A DNA stretch of 64,000 nucleotides from Treponema sp. (GTDB taxonomy: Bacteria > Spirochaetota > Spirochaetia > Treponematales > Treponemataceae), in NCBI GenBank assembly GCA_017553635.1, contig JAFZKN010000022.1, positions 49,884 through 113,883 on the forward strand, written 5' to 3'. The notes under the pieces are model-generated. The model had not been told where the DNA came from, searched no databases, and saw only the letters and a list, made by a program, of their open reading frames with translations. Shown here piece after piece: positions 17,439-26,256 of this stretch (the first letter of the stretch is position 1; each line of letters begins with the position of its first letter). A program made the translations under genes and the position numbers.

Positions 17439-18492
17439 TATCGTTCCTCAACACATTTACTAATCTGTTTCTCTTAAAACGGTTTTCAAAGAACTGAATT
17501 ACCGGTGAGAGAATATTCAAAAAGAGCACTGTAATAATTGAACCTATCGGACTTGTACCACAGCCCGAGAAAATAAATGCAATTATTCCACCTGCAAAAC
17601 CATAAATTATTTTTCCACGCCGCGTCATTGGAATTGTTCCAAACCACTGCATAAGGAAAAATGCAGCAAATAAAGTTCCGCTTGTAAGCAAAGCTAAAAT
17701 CATATCACCCTGCATCGGGACACCACCTGAAAAAACAGGAGAAAGATATTTAACAAGCAAAAGATATACCGTTAAAAATGTAAACGGAATTTCAAAACTG
17801 ATTACATCTATAGAAAGAAGAACTATAGAAAACAAAAGCGTAAGAAAATTGAATCTGAATGCAGGAATTACAGACTGGTTATCCCAGAACAAAGAAACAT
17901 ATCCCTGTGGAATAGAAACTCCAAACAGGCTGAATGTCGATTCATTAAACATCGAGGTAAGTTTTTCATCAAAAGGAAAAGTCGGAAAAACATTTTCCTG
18001 AATTAAAACAAGCGAAGGATTTTTAGATGCAAGAAAATCTCTCGTAACTAAAAAAGAAGGAAAACTTACCCTTCCGATAAACCAGCAGATTGCAACAGTT
18101 ACTACAACCGGATTAATCCATGAAACCGTAAGATCTCCGAAAGCGTATTTAATAAAAAGCATAGTAATGAGCGTTATAAAAAATACAGTGATTACCGGAT
18201 AATCTGCAGGAAGAAAGAAGCCGATTAAAGATCCTTTTAAAAAACACATCAATATGGAAAGCTTAACATGTTTATGATTTATAAAGTTGAATATTTCTGT
18301 TACGAAACATGCAAGCACTGCCATAAGTATTATCAGAAGATTATCATAACTTTTTGTAACAAAAAGCATAATTATCTGAGGAACGATTGCAGCAAAAATC
18401 ATAAGGTATGTTAAAAAAGTTGATTTTTTATTTATAAACGGACTTATGTTGACCATTTTATACATTTTATTCATATTCAGCTTACTGATCAT
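17422..18492 (-). CDS. rnfD: Rnf complex membrane subunit D
   Basis: 356 residues with around ten membrane helices. The C-terminal block MQGDMILALLTSGTLFAAFF, then a TIPMTRRGK loop and SGCGTSPIGS, matches the RnfD/NqrB family. The covalent FMN motif expected between the helices in the middle of the protein is not recognisable. Start choice is uncertain: the ATG at 18492 has GGGGT upstream, and later ATGs (18474, 18465) also fit. The start lies inside the end of rnfC. Confidence 0.8.
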   Translation of the reverse strand: MISKLNMNKMYKMVNISPFINKKSTFLTYLMIFAAIVPQIIMLFVTKSYDNLLIILMAVLACFVTEIFNFINHKHVKLSILMCFLKGSLIGFFLPADYPVITVFFITLITMLFIKYAFGDLTVSWINPVVVTVAICWFIGRVSFPSFLVTRDFLASKNPSLVLIQENVFPTFPFDEKLTSMFNESTFSLFGVSIPQGYVSLFWDNQSVIPAFRFNFLTLLFSIVLLSIDVISFEIPFTFLTVYLLLVKYLSPVFSGGVPMQGDMILALLTSGTLFAAFFLMQWFGTIPMTRRGKIIYGFAGGIIAFIFSGCGTSPIGSIITVLFLNILSPVIQFFENRFKRNRLVNVLRNDNAGNN

Positions 18493-19822
18493 TTTCTTTT
18501 ACCCCACCCTTTAACAGTCTGATTACATGAACCAGAGGTAATTTTGAAGGACACATTGCACTACATAAACCACATTCATTGCAAAGTGATACAGAATTAA
18601 GATAAACCGGATCAACCTGAATATTATTTATTACCTTTGAATAAATTACATCAGGACTTAAACCGATACTGCATACACTTGAACATCTTCCGCATCTTAA
18701 ACAGAAACCAACGCTTCTGTCATAATTATCCTGTCTGGAATTAAATGAAATTGATTTTACATATTTTGTAACAGGTGTATCGAGTGAATTTATCGCAACA
18801 CCATTTATATGTCCGTTAACGATTATCTTTCCAAGTTTTTTTGTAAAACCGCCACACTGTTTTGCAATTGTCTTAAACGATGTTCCTATGCAGACTTTTA
18901 AAAGAGCGCTTGCCTGAAGACAGTCACCTGTAACATAAATATTTACAGTTTCTACAGGAAGATTAAGGACAACTGCATTATAAACATGAAGCATAGTAGT
19001 AGCATCTGTAAAAAGACTTGCATTTTCAATGTTCTTATCATAAGAAGAAATCTTTTTATGCTTAAAGTATGCTTTTAAAAGATCGTGCTTTCCGCCGGCC
19101 GGATAAAACCGTGTATCAACCTCAACAAGAGTTATCGGTATAGAACCGAAAAGTTCTTTCTGTTCAAGATTGAATGTTGCAGGAAGCTTTGTATTTTTTG
19201 CATAACAGATTACAATTTCGTTAACTTCTGCAATTTTTGCTGCAATAAAAATACCTGTAGCAACTTTTTCAAAATCACTTCTTGCAACGATTGAATCTGT
19301 TTTACATGACGGATCTTCGTCAAAAAGCCTTACGACAAGTTTTCTGTCTTTTTCATCTTTAATCTTATTGATATCAAGTTCAAGAGAAGAACATGAATTG
19401 TTTGTAAATGTATTTATTACTCCGCCTTCGCTTACAGTCCTTAAAAGCATTGCCGGAGAATAGTTTTTCCAGTCGAAAACTGTCTGTGGCTTTCCAAGAT
19501 ATGTAAAACTACCATTAAGAAGGATCTCAACAGCCTTACCCTGCTTTCCATTCGGATAAGTACAGTTTTTAATATCAATTACCTTTCCCGGAATCGGAGA
19601 ATGAATTTTTGCAGCGCCAAAAGATTTTTTTCCGTATATTTCACGGGATACATCTGCAATAATCTGACCTTCCCTTACAGTATCACCTGGCTTTACGATG
19701 TTTGTACATTCAAAACCGTCTTCCTGACAGAGAGGAATTGTAATTCTTGCAGGTAAAAATCCTGTTGTAGATTTTAAAATCGGATTTTTATCTTTTTTTG
19801 CATATTCAGTAAGCATTGCCAT
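18482..19822 (-). CDS. rnfC: Rnf complex iron-sulfur subunit C
   Basis: 446 residues. The N-terminal half has the barrel-sandwich/SLBB-like RnfC organisation (VKPGDTVREGQIIAD near 42, IHSPIPGKVIDI near 72). Near the C-terminus are two ferredoxin motifs, CLRCGRCSSVCS near 374 and CNECGLCSAMCPSK near 413. The glycine-rich FMN/NADH loop GxGGAGFPT of typical RnfC appears as SEGGVINTF near 131, so that site looks degraded. RnfC is the cytoplasmic NADH-reactive subunit in known complexes. It overlaps the upstream membrane-protein gene by 17 bases. Confidence 0.85.
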   Translation of the reverse strand: MAMLTEYAKKDKNPILKSTTGFLPARITIPLCQEDGFECTNIVKPGDTVREGQIIADVSREIYGKKSFGAAKIHSPIPGKVIDIKNCTYPNGKQGKAVEILLNGSFTYLGKPQTVFDWKNYSPAMLLRTVSEGGVINTFTNNSCSSLELDINKIKDEKDRKLVVRLFDEDPSCKTDSIVARSDFEKVATGIFIAAKIAEVNEIVICYAKNTKLPATFNLEQKELFGSIPITLVEVDTRFYPAGGKHDLLKAYFKHKKISSYDKNIENASLFTDATTMLHVYNAVVLNLPVETVNIYVTGDCLQASALLKVCIGTSFKTIAKQCGGFTKKLGKIIVNGHINGVAINSLDTPVTKYVKSISFNSRQDNYDRSVGFCLRCGRCSSVCSIGLSPDVIYSKVINNIQVDPVYLNSVSLCNECGLCSAMCPSKLPLVHVIRLLKGGVKENDQ

Positions 19823-21194
19823 ATCGTTTTCTTTTTCCCAAATAATAAATTAACATACCACACGGTACAATTATCATAATAAGCATCAAGATAATATTGG
19901 ATTTGCTGAATTTTTCTCCCGTACCGTATGAATAATCAACAGAATAACCTCTTCCCTGTTGTTTCATAAGTTTTTCGATTGCAGGATATTCCAACATATC
20001 TATCGAACTTAAAACTTGATCTTTAAACTCAGAATTAAATTTGTATACAACTTCTTCTGTTGTCTTTACACCGTCTTCTGTGTTCTTAAATCTCTGAATC
20101 GTAATGCTTTCATCTTCTTCCGGTACATCAGAATAAGGTTCATTTAACGATCTGTATGGTAATGTAATGGTATTCCAGCTCCATACGACATAGTCATCCA
20201 AGTCCGGAATATCCGTTACAGTATTATATCTTGTCGGCATAGGAAAAGACAAGTCTTGAGAATTTGAAATGGTAAAAAGATTTACACTTGTTATATACAG
20301 TACAAACAGTGCTGTTACAGAGAATACTGCTATAAGCCCTTTTTTGAGTGAACTCAAGCATATCATGTTCATAAGTCTTGCAGGTCTTATCAATACAGGG
20401 TTGAATCTTAATTTTGAATCACAGTCCTTCTGAAAATTTGCAAGCATGGAAAGAATTAAAATCGATGCAAAACATGTAAGCATAAAAAGAAAGCCCGATA
20501 CAAAAGATGTAACAAACGAAGAAATTAAACTTACAGTAAATAAAACTGCAGGATACGGATTTTTAACAACATACTTAACGCCATTTTTCCTTCTCCAGAC
20601 TTTCTGACACAAAAAGACTGCAAAAAGACACAGACAGACTGATGAAGCATTGATATAAAACGGCATTACAAAAGCATAGATAAGTGGAAACAGTGCAGCA
20701 AGAAAAAAAACTCTTTTTTGTTTTGAAGATAAAAAGAAAAAGACTGCTGCGATTATACAGATGATCGGGGTAACAAGCGGAAAAGAAGATTTTCCGTCGA
20801 GTCCTGCATCAATTTTATATTCTTTTATCAGCGTATTTACGGCTTTCGCTGCCTGCTTTGAATATGCATCAGGAACATAATAAATCATTACCTTTCTGTC
20901 TTTATCAAAAAAATATGAATTTCTTCTCGAAAGATATGAGTCAGAATAATCTGCCTTTACAGGAAGATACGGATTTAAAAACGGAATGCTCTGATTGTAA
21001 TAAGAAATTGTATCTTTACATCCGCATTCATCTAAAACACTTAAAACGGTTTTTGGTTCAGTTTCTACCGGAACATATAAAACAGAAAAACCCTTCCATA
21101 ATTTTGCAACGGGAACCGTCCGCAAAAAAAGCATGAGGATAAAAATGAGACAGACTGTTGCAGATGGTATGATGTATTTTTTAATATTATTCAT
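19806..21194 (-). CDS. Unknown multi-helix membrane protein leading the rnf genes
   Basis: 462 residues that I do not assign to a family. It has an N-terminal helix (about 8-24), a loop of roughly 110 residues, a cluster of helices between about 145 and 315, a second soluble loop of roughly 120 residues rich in acidic and serine residues, and a C-terminal helix near 435-452. That layout suggests two extracytoplasmic domains on a membrane core. It is translated directly into rnfC (17-base overlap) and follows the divergent-PAP2 gene after 12 bases, so it is co-expressed with the Rnf complex and could be an accessory or assembly subunit. That role is inference from position only. Confidence 0.7.
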   Translation of the reverse strand: MNNIKKYIIPSATVCLIFILMLFLRTVPVAKLWKGFSVLYVPVETEPKTVLSVLDECGCKDTISYYNQSIPFLNPYLPVKADYSDSYLSRRNSYFFDKDRKVMIYYVPDAYSKQAAKAVNTLIKEYKIDAGLDGKSSFPLVTPIICIIAAVFFFLSSKQKRVFFLAALFPLIYAFVMPFYINASSVCLCLFAVFLCQKVWRRKNGVKYVVKNPYPAVLFTVSLISSFVTSFVSGFLFMLTCFASILILSMLANFQKDCDSKLRFNPVLIRPARLMNMICLSSLKKGLIAVFSVTALFVLYITSVNLFTISNSQDLSFPMPTRYNTVTDIPDLDDYVVWSWNTITLPYRSLNEPYSDVPEEDESITIQRFKNTEDGVKTTEEVVYKFNSEFKDQVLSSIDMLEYPAIEKLMKQQGRGYSVDYSYGTGEKFSKSNIILMLIMIIVPCGMLIYYLGKRKRYGNAY

Positions 21195-21206
21195 TTTCTG
21201 CCTGTT

Positions 21207-21686
21207 CTACAAAGTCGAAAAAGCAAGGCCGATAAAAAATCCAAGTAAAGCTCCAACAACAACTTCCATAGGTTTATGGCCTAAGACTTCTTTAATAGGT
21301 TTATATTTAATGATATTCTTTTCGCTCAACTCACGTCCCATCTGATTAATCGTTCTTGCATGAATTCCATTTGAACGACGTACGCCAAGTGCATCCCGAA
21401 TCGTAATCATCATAAGACATGCAGAAAGCATAAAAATATCAGAATCAATACCGTTTCTAAAGGCTATCGATGTGCACAAAGATGTTACAAGGGCCGTATG
21501 ACTCGATGGGAATCCTCCAGTCTTCCAGATAAGGCACTCAAAAAGCACACTTATACTGTGGATTTTTCTAAGGCACAAATTTATAATTGTCTTGATGAAC
21601 TGTGCAAAGAACCAGCTGAATACGCATGAAAGAAAAACCGGGTTCAAAAACAGTTTCATAAGTCTAATTTTTATAGTTAAAAACAT
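21207..21686 (-). CDS. Divergent PAP2 (DUF212) family membrane protein
   Basis: 159 residues with the DUF212 signature: GGFPSSHTALVTSL near 60, IRDALGVRRSNGIHA near 98, and LGHKPMEVVVGALLG near 135. Related to PAP2 phosphatases by the PSSH motif, with several membrane helices. Function unproven in bacteria; lipid-phosphate chemistry is the usual guess. The first in-frame ATG (21686) and one nine codons later both lack a strong binding site. It is the first gene of the minus-strand operon that contains rnf. Confidence 0.85.
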   Translation of the reverse strand: MFLTIKIRLMKLFLNPVFLSCVFSWFFAQFIKTIINLCLRKIHSISVLFECLIWKTGGFPSSHTALVTSLCTSIAFRNGIDSDIFMLSACLMMITIRDALGVRRSNGIHARTINQMGRELSEKNIIKYKPIKEVLGHKPMEVVVGALLGFFIGLAFSTL

Positions 21687-21741
21687 ATTATTAATATTTT
21701 ACCATGTGGAAAATTTTTGTCTAGTGGAATCACGTAAAAAT

Positions 21742-21750
21742 TGATATAAT
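21742..21750 (+). promoter_or_regulatory. Extended -10 promoter before the pseudouridine synthase gene
   Basis: TGATATAAT is a perfect TGnTATAAT. It ends 10 bases before the ATG and leaves no room for a ribosome-binding site. Confidence 0.6.
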
Positions 21751-21760
21751 ATAGTAAGTT

Positions 21761-22753
21761 ATGAATTTTAAGGTTTTTACAGCCGGAACAGACGACGAAG
21801 GACGAAGACTCGACAAAGTTGTCCGTAAAATGGCCCGGAATTCAGGAATTTCCTCAATTTTTTCTGCTATCCGAAAGGGACTTATACGCGTAAATGACAG
21901 AAAAGCAGAAGTAAATAAGCGCATTTCTGCAGGAGACCGCATTTCCATAGCAGAATTCCTTTTGGAAAGTGACAGGCTTAACATAGAAAAGACGGCCGTT
22001 TCTGATAAAATTCAGCATGAACAAAAACAGGTCATTGAACTTGATTTTATCTTTCAGAATGAATTTATTAAAATAATCAACAAACCGTTTAATATAAATG
22101 TCCACGATAAAAACGGAATTTCAGAAATTATCGAAGAAATATACAGAAATGAAAAACACGAAAATTCACTTTCGTTTGTGCCCGGACCACTTCACAGACT
22201 GGACAGAAAAACTACAGGACTTCTTGTTTTTTCAAATAATCTGGAAGGTGCAAAATGGTTTTCAAATGCAATAAAAGAAAAAAACGTAAGGAAATTCTAC
22301 ATCGGAATAGTTGAAAATGAATTAAAGGAAAAACAGGTCTGGGAAAATTATATCGTTCCTGCAAAAACACACAATTCAAATTTCTATACGATGAAAATTG
22401 ATCCATACGGAACTGATGAAACAGATTATGCAAAAACAATCTGCACTCCTCTTTCTTACGGAAAATACAAGGGAAACAATATAACACTCTGTCAGTTTGA
22501 AATTCTCACCGGGAAAAAACATCAGATAAGATGTCAGGCCTCTTTTAACGGATTCCCACTTTTAGGAGACACAGCATACGGAGCAAAACCTGTAAACGAA
22601 AAACAGGATTTTTTTCTTCATGCTTATAAACTGTTTTTCCCAAAAGACAACGAGATAAAAGTTCCGGAAGAAATTACAGCTCCTTTAAACGATTCATTTA
22701 AAAAATTTTTAATACAATCGTTGATAAATTGGGACAGCTCTCTTATAATATAA
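21761..22753 (+). CDS. RluA/RluC/RluD-family pseudouridine synthase
   Basis: 330 residues. An N-terminal S4-type RNA-binding domain (about 8-65) is followed by the catalytic domain with HRLDRKTTGLL near 145; the aspartate of HRLDR is the catalytic residue. KKHQIRCQ near 250 and LGDTAYG near 268 are further family motifs. It converts uridines to pseudouridine in 23S rRNA; the exact site cannot be assigned from sequence. The ATG is preceded only by a promoter, so translation is probably leaderless. Ends three bases before the next start. Confidence 0.9.
   Translation: MNFKVFTAGTDDEGRRLDKVVRKMARNSGISSIFSAIRKGLIRVNDRKAEVNKRISAGDRISIAEFLLESDRLNIEKTAVSDKIQHEQKQVIELDFIFQNEFIKIINKPFNINVHDKNGISEIIEEIYRNEKHENSLSFVPGPLHRLDRKTTGLLVFSNNLEGAKWFSNAIKEKNVRKFYIGIVENELKEKQVWENYIVPAKTHNSNFYTMKIDPYGTDETDYAKTICTPLSYGKYKGNNITLCQFEILTGKKHQIRCQASFNGFPLLGDTAYGAKPVNEKQDFFLHAYKLFFPKDNEIKVPEEITAPLNDSFKKFLIQSLINWDSSLII
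22721..22749 (+). promoter_or_regulatory. Promoter inside the pseudouridine synthase 3' end
   Basis: TTGATA, 17-base spacer, TATAAT, one mismatch from consensus. The -10 ends 7 bases before the next ATG, predicting a leaderless transcript for the P-loop/Asp23-like gene. Confidence 0.7.
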
Positions 22754-22756
22754 TGT

Positions 22757-23653
22757 ATGGATTCATTAAGTAATTTGCTTAAAAAATTTTCAGGCGTCTC
22801 TGTAATGGCTCTGGTCGGTGAAAGCGGAACCGGAAAAAGTTTTAAATCGAAACTCCTTGCGCAGAAATATGGAATTGATGCAATAATCGATGACGGACTT
22901 TTAATTAAAGATGACAAAATCTTAGGTGGAAAATCAGCAAAGACAGAAAAAACATACATGGGTGCTGTAAGAATTGCACTATTTGATGACAAAGAACACC
23001 GCGACGAAATTGCAAGAATATTAAAAAAATCTCATATCAAAAAAATTCTTCTACTCGGAACCTCAGAAAAGATGGTTATAAAAATTGCAACAAGACTTCA
23101 GCTTCCGCCTCCTTCTAAAATAATAAAAATAGAAGACATTGCAACACGTGAAGAAATTGACAAGGCTATACGATCACGCCAGGTAGAAGGAAAACATGTT
23201 ATTCCTGTTCCTGCAATTGAAATAAAAAGAAATTATTCTCAGATTTTCTATGATTCAATAAAAGTTTTCTTTTCAAAACCAAAACTTTTCTTTTCTGGAA
23301 AATTTGGCGGAAATAAAACAAAGACATTTGAAAAATCTGTTGTTACTCCAGAATTCTCTAAAAAAGGAAGAATCAGTATTTCAGAAGCTGCACTGACTCA
23401 GATGACAATGCACTGTGTTATGGAATTTGATTCGAATATCAGGATAAAGAAATTTTCAATAAAGACAAATGCACGCGGATACAGACTTGTAATTACAATT
23501 GATGTTCCGTTCGGCAAACAGCTTACTGGAGAAATCTACAAACTTCAGCAGTACATAATTGACAACATCGAAAAATATACCGGCATCCTGATCGAAGAAG
23601 TAAGCATCATCATCGACAAGATAACCGGTACAGATAAGATAAGAAAAGATTAG
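22757..23653 (+). CDS. P-loop protein fused to an Asp23/YloU-like domain
   Basis: 298 residues. Residues 1-110 form a nucleotide-binding region with Walker A GESGTGKS at 21-28 and a strand ending LLLGTSE near 95. A basic linker around 150-190 leads to a C-terminal domain (about 205-290) that looks like Asp23/Gls24: it begins GRISISEAALTQM, continues with alternating strands, and ends TGILIEEVSIIIDKI. I know no described protein with this pairing. It has its own leaderless-type promoter, though it follows the pseudouridine synthase by three bases, and it ends next to the convergent permease gene. Role unknown; an NTP-controlled envelope-stress factor would be a guess. Confidence 0.65.
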   Translation: MDSLSNLLKKFSGVSVMALVGESGTGKSFKSKLLAQKYGIDAIIDDGLLIKDDKILGGKSAKTEKTYMGAVRIALFDDKEHRDEIARILKKSHIKKILLLGTSEKMVIKIATRLQLPPPSKIIKIEDIATREEIDKAIRSRQVEGKHVIPVPAIEIKRNYSQIFYDSIKVFFSKPKLFFSGKFGGNKTKTFEKSVVTPEFSKKGRISISEAALTQMTMHCVMEFDSNIRIKKFSIKTNARGYRLVITIDVPFGKQLTGEIYKLQQYIIDNIEKYTGILIEEVSIIIDKITGTDKIRKD

Positions 23654-23654
23654 T

Positions 23655-24983
23655 CTATTCTGTTACTTTGGTCTGCGGAATAAGCAGGTTAAGAATAATA
23701 CCTACAACAGTTGCAAGAGCCACACCGCCAAGTTCAAAATTAAAACTGTTTCCGATAGCAAATTTTAAAACACCGCCACCGATTCCAATTACGAGGATTA
23801 CAGAAGAAATTGTAAGGTTTCTCTTATCCTGATAATTAACACCTGCATCTACGATTGTTCTTAATCCGCTTGAAGCAATAAGACCGTAAAGTAAAGTACA
23901 GATACCACCAAGTACAGGAGTTGGAATTGTGTTGATTAAAGCACCGAATTTTTCGCAGAACGAAAGTAAAACTGCAATAACAGCTGCACCACCGATTACC
24001 CATACTGAATAAACTTTTGTAATTGCCATTACACCGATGTTTTCACCATAAGTAGTGTTTGGAGGTCCTCCCCACAAAGCTGCCCATGCAGTTGCAACAC
24101 CGTCGCCGAGTAATGTTCTGTGAAGTCCTGGATCTTTATAAAAATCCTGACCTACAACTTTAGAAGTTGTAAGAGTATCACCAAGATGTTCACAGATTGT
24201 TGAAATAGAAATGATGACAAAAGTTAAAACCGGAACAAGAGCAAAACGCGGAGCGATCCATGAAAATCCGAGAGTGTTTAATCCTTCATCTGCATGTAAG
24301 AATGGAAGCGCAAACCATTTTGCATTTGCAACACCAGAAAAATCAATGAGTCTGTAAGCAGGGAAAAATGCTCCCATAATGAGAGTAAAGAAATATCCGC
24401 CTAGAAGACCTATGAGAATAGAAAGTGTGTTAAAAAAGCCTTTAAAGAAAATTGTTGCAATTACAGCAGTCAAAAGAGTCACAAGACCGATGCTTGCGTA
24501 AACAAGGGAATAATCTGCCTGAGCACCACTTGCTCCGACATAGAAAAATTCCTTGATAGCTGTAGGTGCAAGCCCCAAACCGATTACAATGATTACAGAA
24601 CCGATAACAACCGGAGGAAGAGCCTTATCGATCCACCCTTTCCCTGTAAACTTTATAATCAAAGCAACCAATGCATACATTAAACCTGCAAAGACTGCAC
24701 CACCCATTGCATAAGGAGCACCGAAAGTCTGTCCGATTGCAATAAGAGCTGGAATAAATGCAAAAGATGAACCTAAGAAAGCCGGAACTTTTGCACCCGT
24801 AATGAGAATGTAAATCAAAGTACCTGTACCTGCAGTAAATAACGCAGTTGATGTACTAAGGCCTGTCAAAAGCGGAACAAGAACCGTAGCACCAAACATG
24901 GCAAATACATGCTGGAAACTGAGCGGAATCCACTTTTTCAAAGGCGGCTTGTCATTAGGACCATAATAGCCATTAGAACTCAT
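23655..24983 (-). CDS. uraA: Uracil/xanthine permease (NCS2 family)
   Basis: 442 residues with twelve or more membrane segments. Family landmarks include LPPVVIGSVIIVIGLGLAP near 120, the helix-breaking STICEHLGDTLTTS near 260 and GGPPNTTYGENIGVMAITK near 305. It takes up uracil with protons or sodium. The start at 24983 is chosen because GGAGG stands five bases before it; a further ATG 12 bases upstream would place GGAGG inside the coding region. Convergent with the P-loop/Asp23 gene with one base between the stops. Confidence 0.92.
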   Translation of the reverse strand: MSSNGYYGPNDKPPLKKWIPLSFQHVFAMFGATVLVPLLTGLSTSTALFTAGTGTLIYILITGAKVPAFLGSSFAFIPALIAIGQTFGAPYAMGGAVFAGLMYALVALIIKFTGKGWIDKALPPVVIGSVIIVIGLGLAPTAIKEFFYVGASGAQADYSLVYASIGLVTLLTAVIATIFFKGFFNTLSILIGLLGGYFFTLIMGAFFPAYRLIDFSGVANAKWFALPFLHADEGLNTLGFSWIAPRFALVPVLTFVIISISTICEHLGDTLTTSKVVGQDFYKDPGLHRTLLGDGVATAWAALWGGPPNTTYGENIGVMAITKVYSVWVIGGAAVIAVLLSFCEKFGALINTIPTPVLGGICTLLYGLIASSGLRTIVDAGVNYQDKRNLTISSVILVIGIGGGVLKFAIGNSFNFELGGVALATVVGIILNLLIPQTKVTE

Positions 24984-25098
24984 GAATACCTCCATAATTT
25001 TAAAAATATTTTATTCCAGAATTTTCCATATTTCAAGAAATAATTTTTAAAACTTAGGAGAAGTCTCCATTTTGCCAAAAATGTACAGTATTCAGGCC

Positions 25099-26124
25099 CT
25101 ATTTCTTAATTCCGCGGGTTTTATAAGCGATTGTAAGCTCGTTATCAACAGCCTGCTGCAAATACATAATGCACACATTTAACTCAGGAATTATATCCAT
25201 GCTCACGGTTGAAGTCATATGCATATTGGATTTAATGTCGTCAATTGTAATTGTATAAGGATACGGCTGTTTTGATTTGTTATATTCAAGATTAACCCTT
25301 TTTACAACCTTTCCATTTGATTTTACATAACAAGAAAAGAAATTATAAACAGATTCTGTCCTATCGAGTTTTTCAAATACTTCAATTTCATATTCGCCAT
25401 AAGTTAATGCAAACAGGAAAAATGATTTGATGCTTTTAATCTCTTCATCCTCTGATTTTTCCCAGATTTGATGAAGCTTTGTTTTATAAGTCATTGCATT
25501 ATCATAATCTTCAAGTGCATAATAAATTCCGACCATTAATAGATTATAATTAAAATTGTCTTTGTTTTCTTTTACACAAAATTCAATATAAGCTTTTGCA
25601 TCTTCATACTCGCCAAACTCATAAAGAATTTTACCGAGAAAATAAGATGAATCTGCAGACTGATGAAGCTGATAATACTGAACGTAATTTTCATAAGCTT
25701 TTTCCAGATCACCTTTCTGTTCATAAATCTGACCGATCATTTTATAAGCATGAAAATATTCTGAATCAAGCAGAATGCATTTCTGATAATATGTTAATGC
25801 ATCATCATTTTTTCCAGAAAAGAAATATGAGCCTGCAAGATAATCATAGGCTTTGATATAATCCGGAGCCTTCTTTACAGCAAGCTTTAAGTACTTCTGT
25901 GCCCTGGCGTCATCTTCGAGAGAAAAATAAGAAAGTCCAAGATAAAAACAGTCAGAAGCAGAAAAATCTGATTCCTTTGTTTCGGTAACAGAAGAAATAA
26001 CGGCCTCATAATCACCCTGTTTAATCAGCTCATCATATTTATCATCTGAATAATCAGATGTCTGGGCAAAAACAGATACAGAAACAGTCAAAAATAAAAA
26101 TAAGGTTAAAATCTTTTTCATCAT
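25099..26124 (-). CDS. Exported TPR-repeat protein
   Basis: 341 residues. A signal peptide runs to about residue 20, with the cleavage pattern VSVFAQ. It is followed by at least five tetratricopeptide repeats (recognisable at ASDCFYLGLSYFSLED, AYDYLAGSYFFSGKND, AYKMIGQIYEQKGD, SSYFLGKILYEFGE and NYNLLMVGIYYALED). The last 120 residues are a non-repeat domain with beta character. It probably acts as a periplasmic or outer-membrane scaffold. GTGAG precedes the first of two adjacent ATGs. Stands alone between the permease and the divergent symporter. Confidence 0.8.
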   Translation of the reverse strand: MMKKILTLFLFLTVSVSVFAQTSDYSDDKYDELIKQGDYEAVISSVTETKESDFSASDCFYLGLSYFSLEDDARAQKYLKLAVKKAPDYIKAYDYLAGSYFFSGKNDDALTYYQKCILLDSEYFHAYKMIGQIYEQKGDLEKAYENYVQYYQLHQSADSSYFLGKILYEFGEYEDAKAYIEFCVKENKDNFNYNLLMVGIYYALEDYDNAMTYKTKLHQIWEKSEDEEIKSIKSFFLFALTYGEYEIEVFEKLDRTESVYNFFSCYVKSNGKVVKRVNLEYNKSKQPYPYTITIDDIKSNMHMTSTVSMDIIPELNVCIMYLQQAVDNELTIAYKTRGIKK

Positions 26125-26158
26125 AAAATTCTCACTGGTTATAGATTATCATTTTTTG

Positions 26159-26187
26159 TTGACTTTATTCAATTATTCCCCTACAAT
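26159..26187 (+). promoter_or_regulatory. Promoter of the amino-acid symporter gene
   Basis: TTGACT, 17-base spacer, TACAAT. Transcription would start near 26194, just ahead of the leader hairpin. Confidence 0.7.
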
Positions 26188-26200
26188 TTAACTATACTGC

Positions 26201-26241
26201 AAAGAGGCAGAATTGTATTTCCAGTTCTGCCTCTTTTTTTT
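26201..26241 (+). terminator. Leader terminator (attenuator) ahead of the symporter gene
   Basis: A perfect 12-base stem (AAAGAGGCAGAA / TTCTGCCTCTTT) with a 12-base loop, followed by more T's. It sits between the promoter and the ribosome-binding site of the same gene, so most transcripts should end after about 45 nt unless readthrough is allowed. No known riboswitch fits in the few bases before it. Confidence 0.75.
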
Positions 26242-26256
26242 GCTCTGGAGGCTCTA

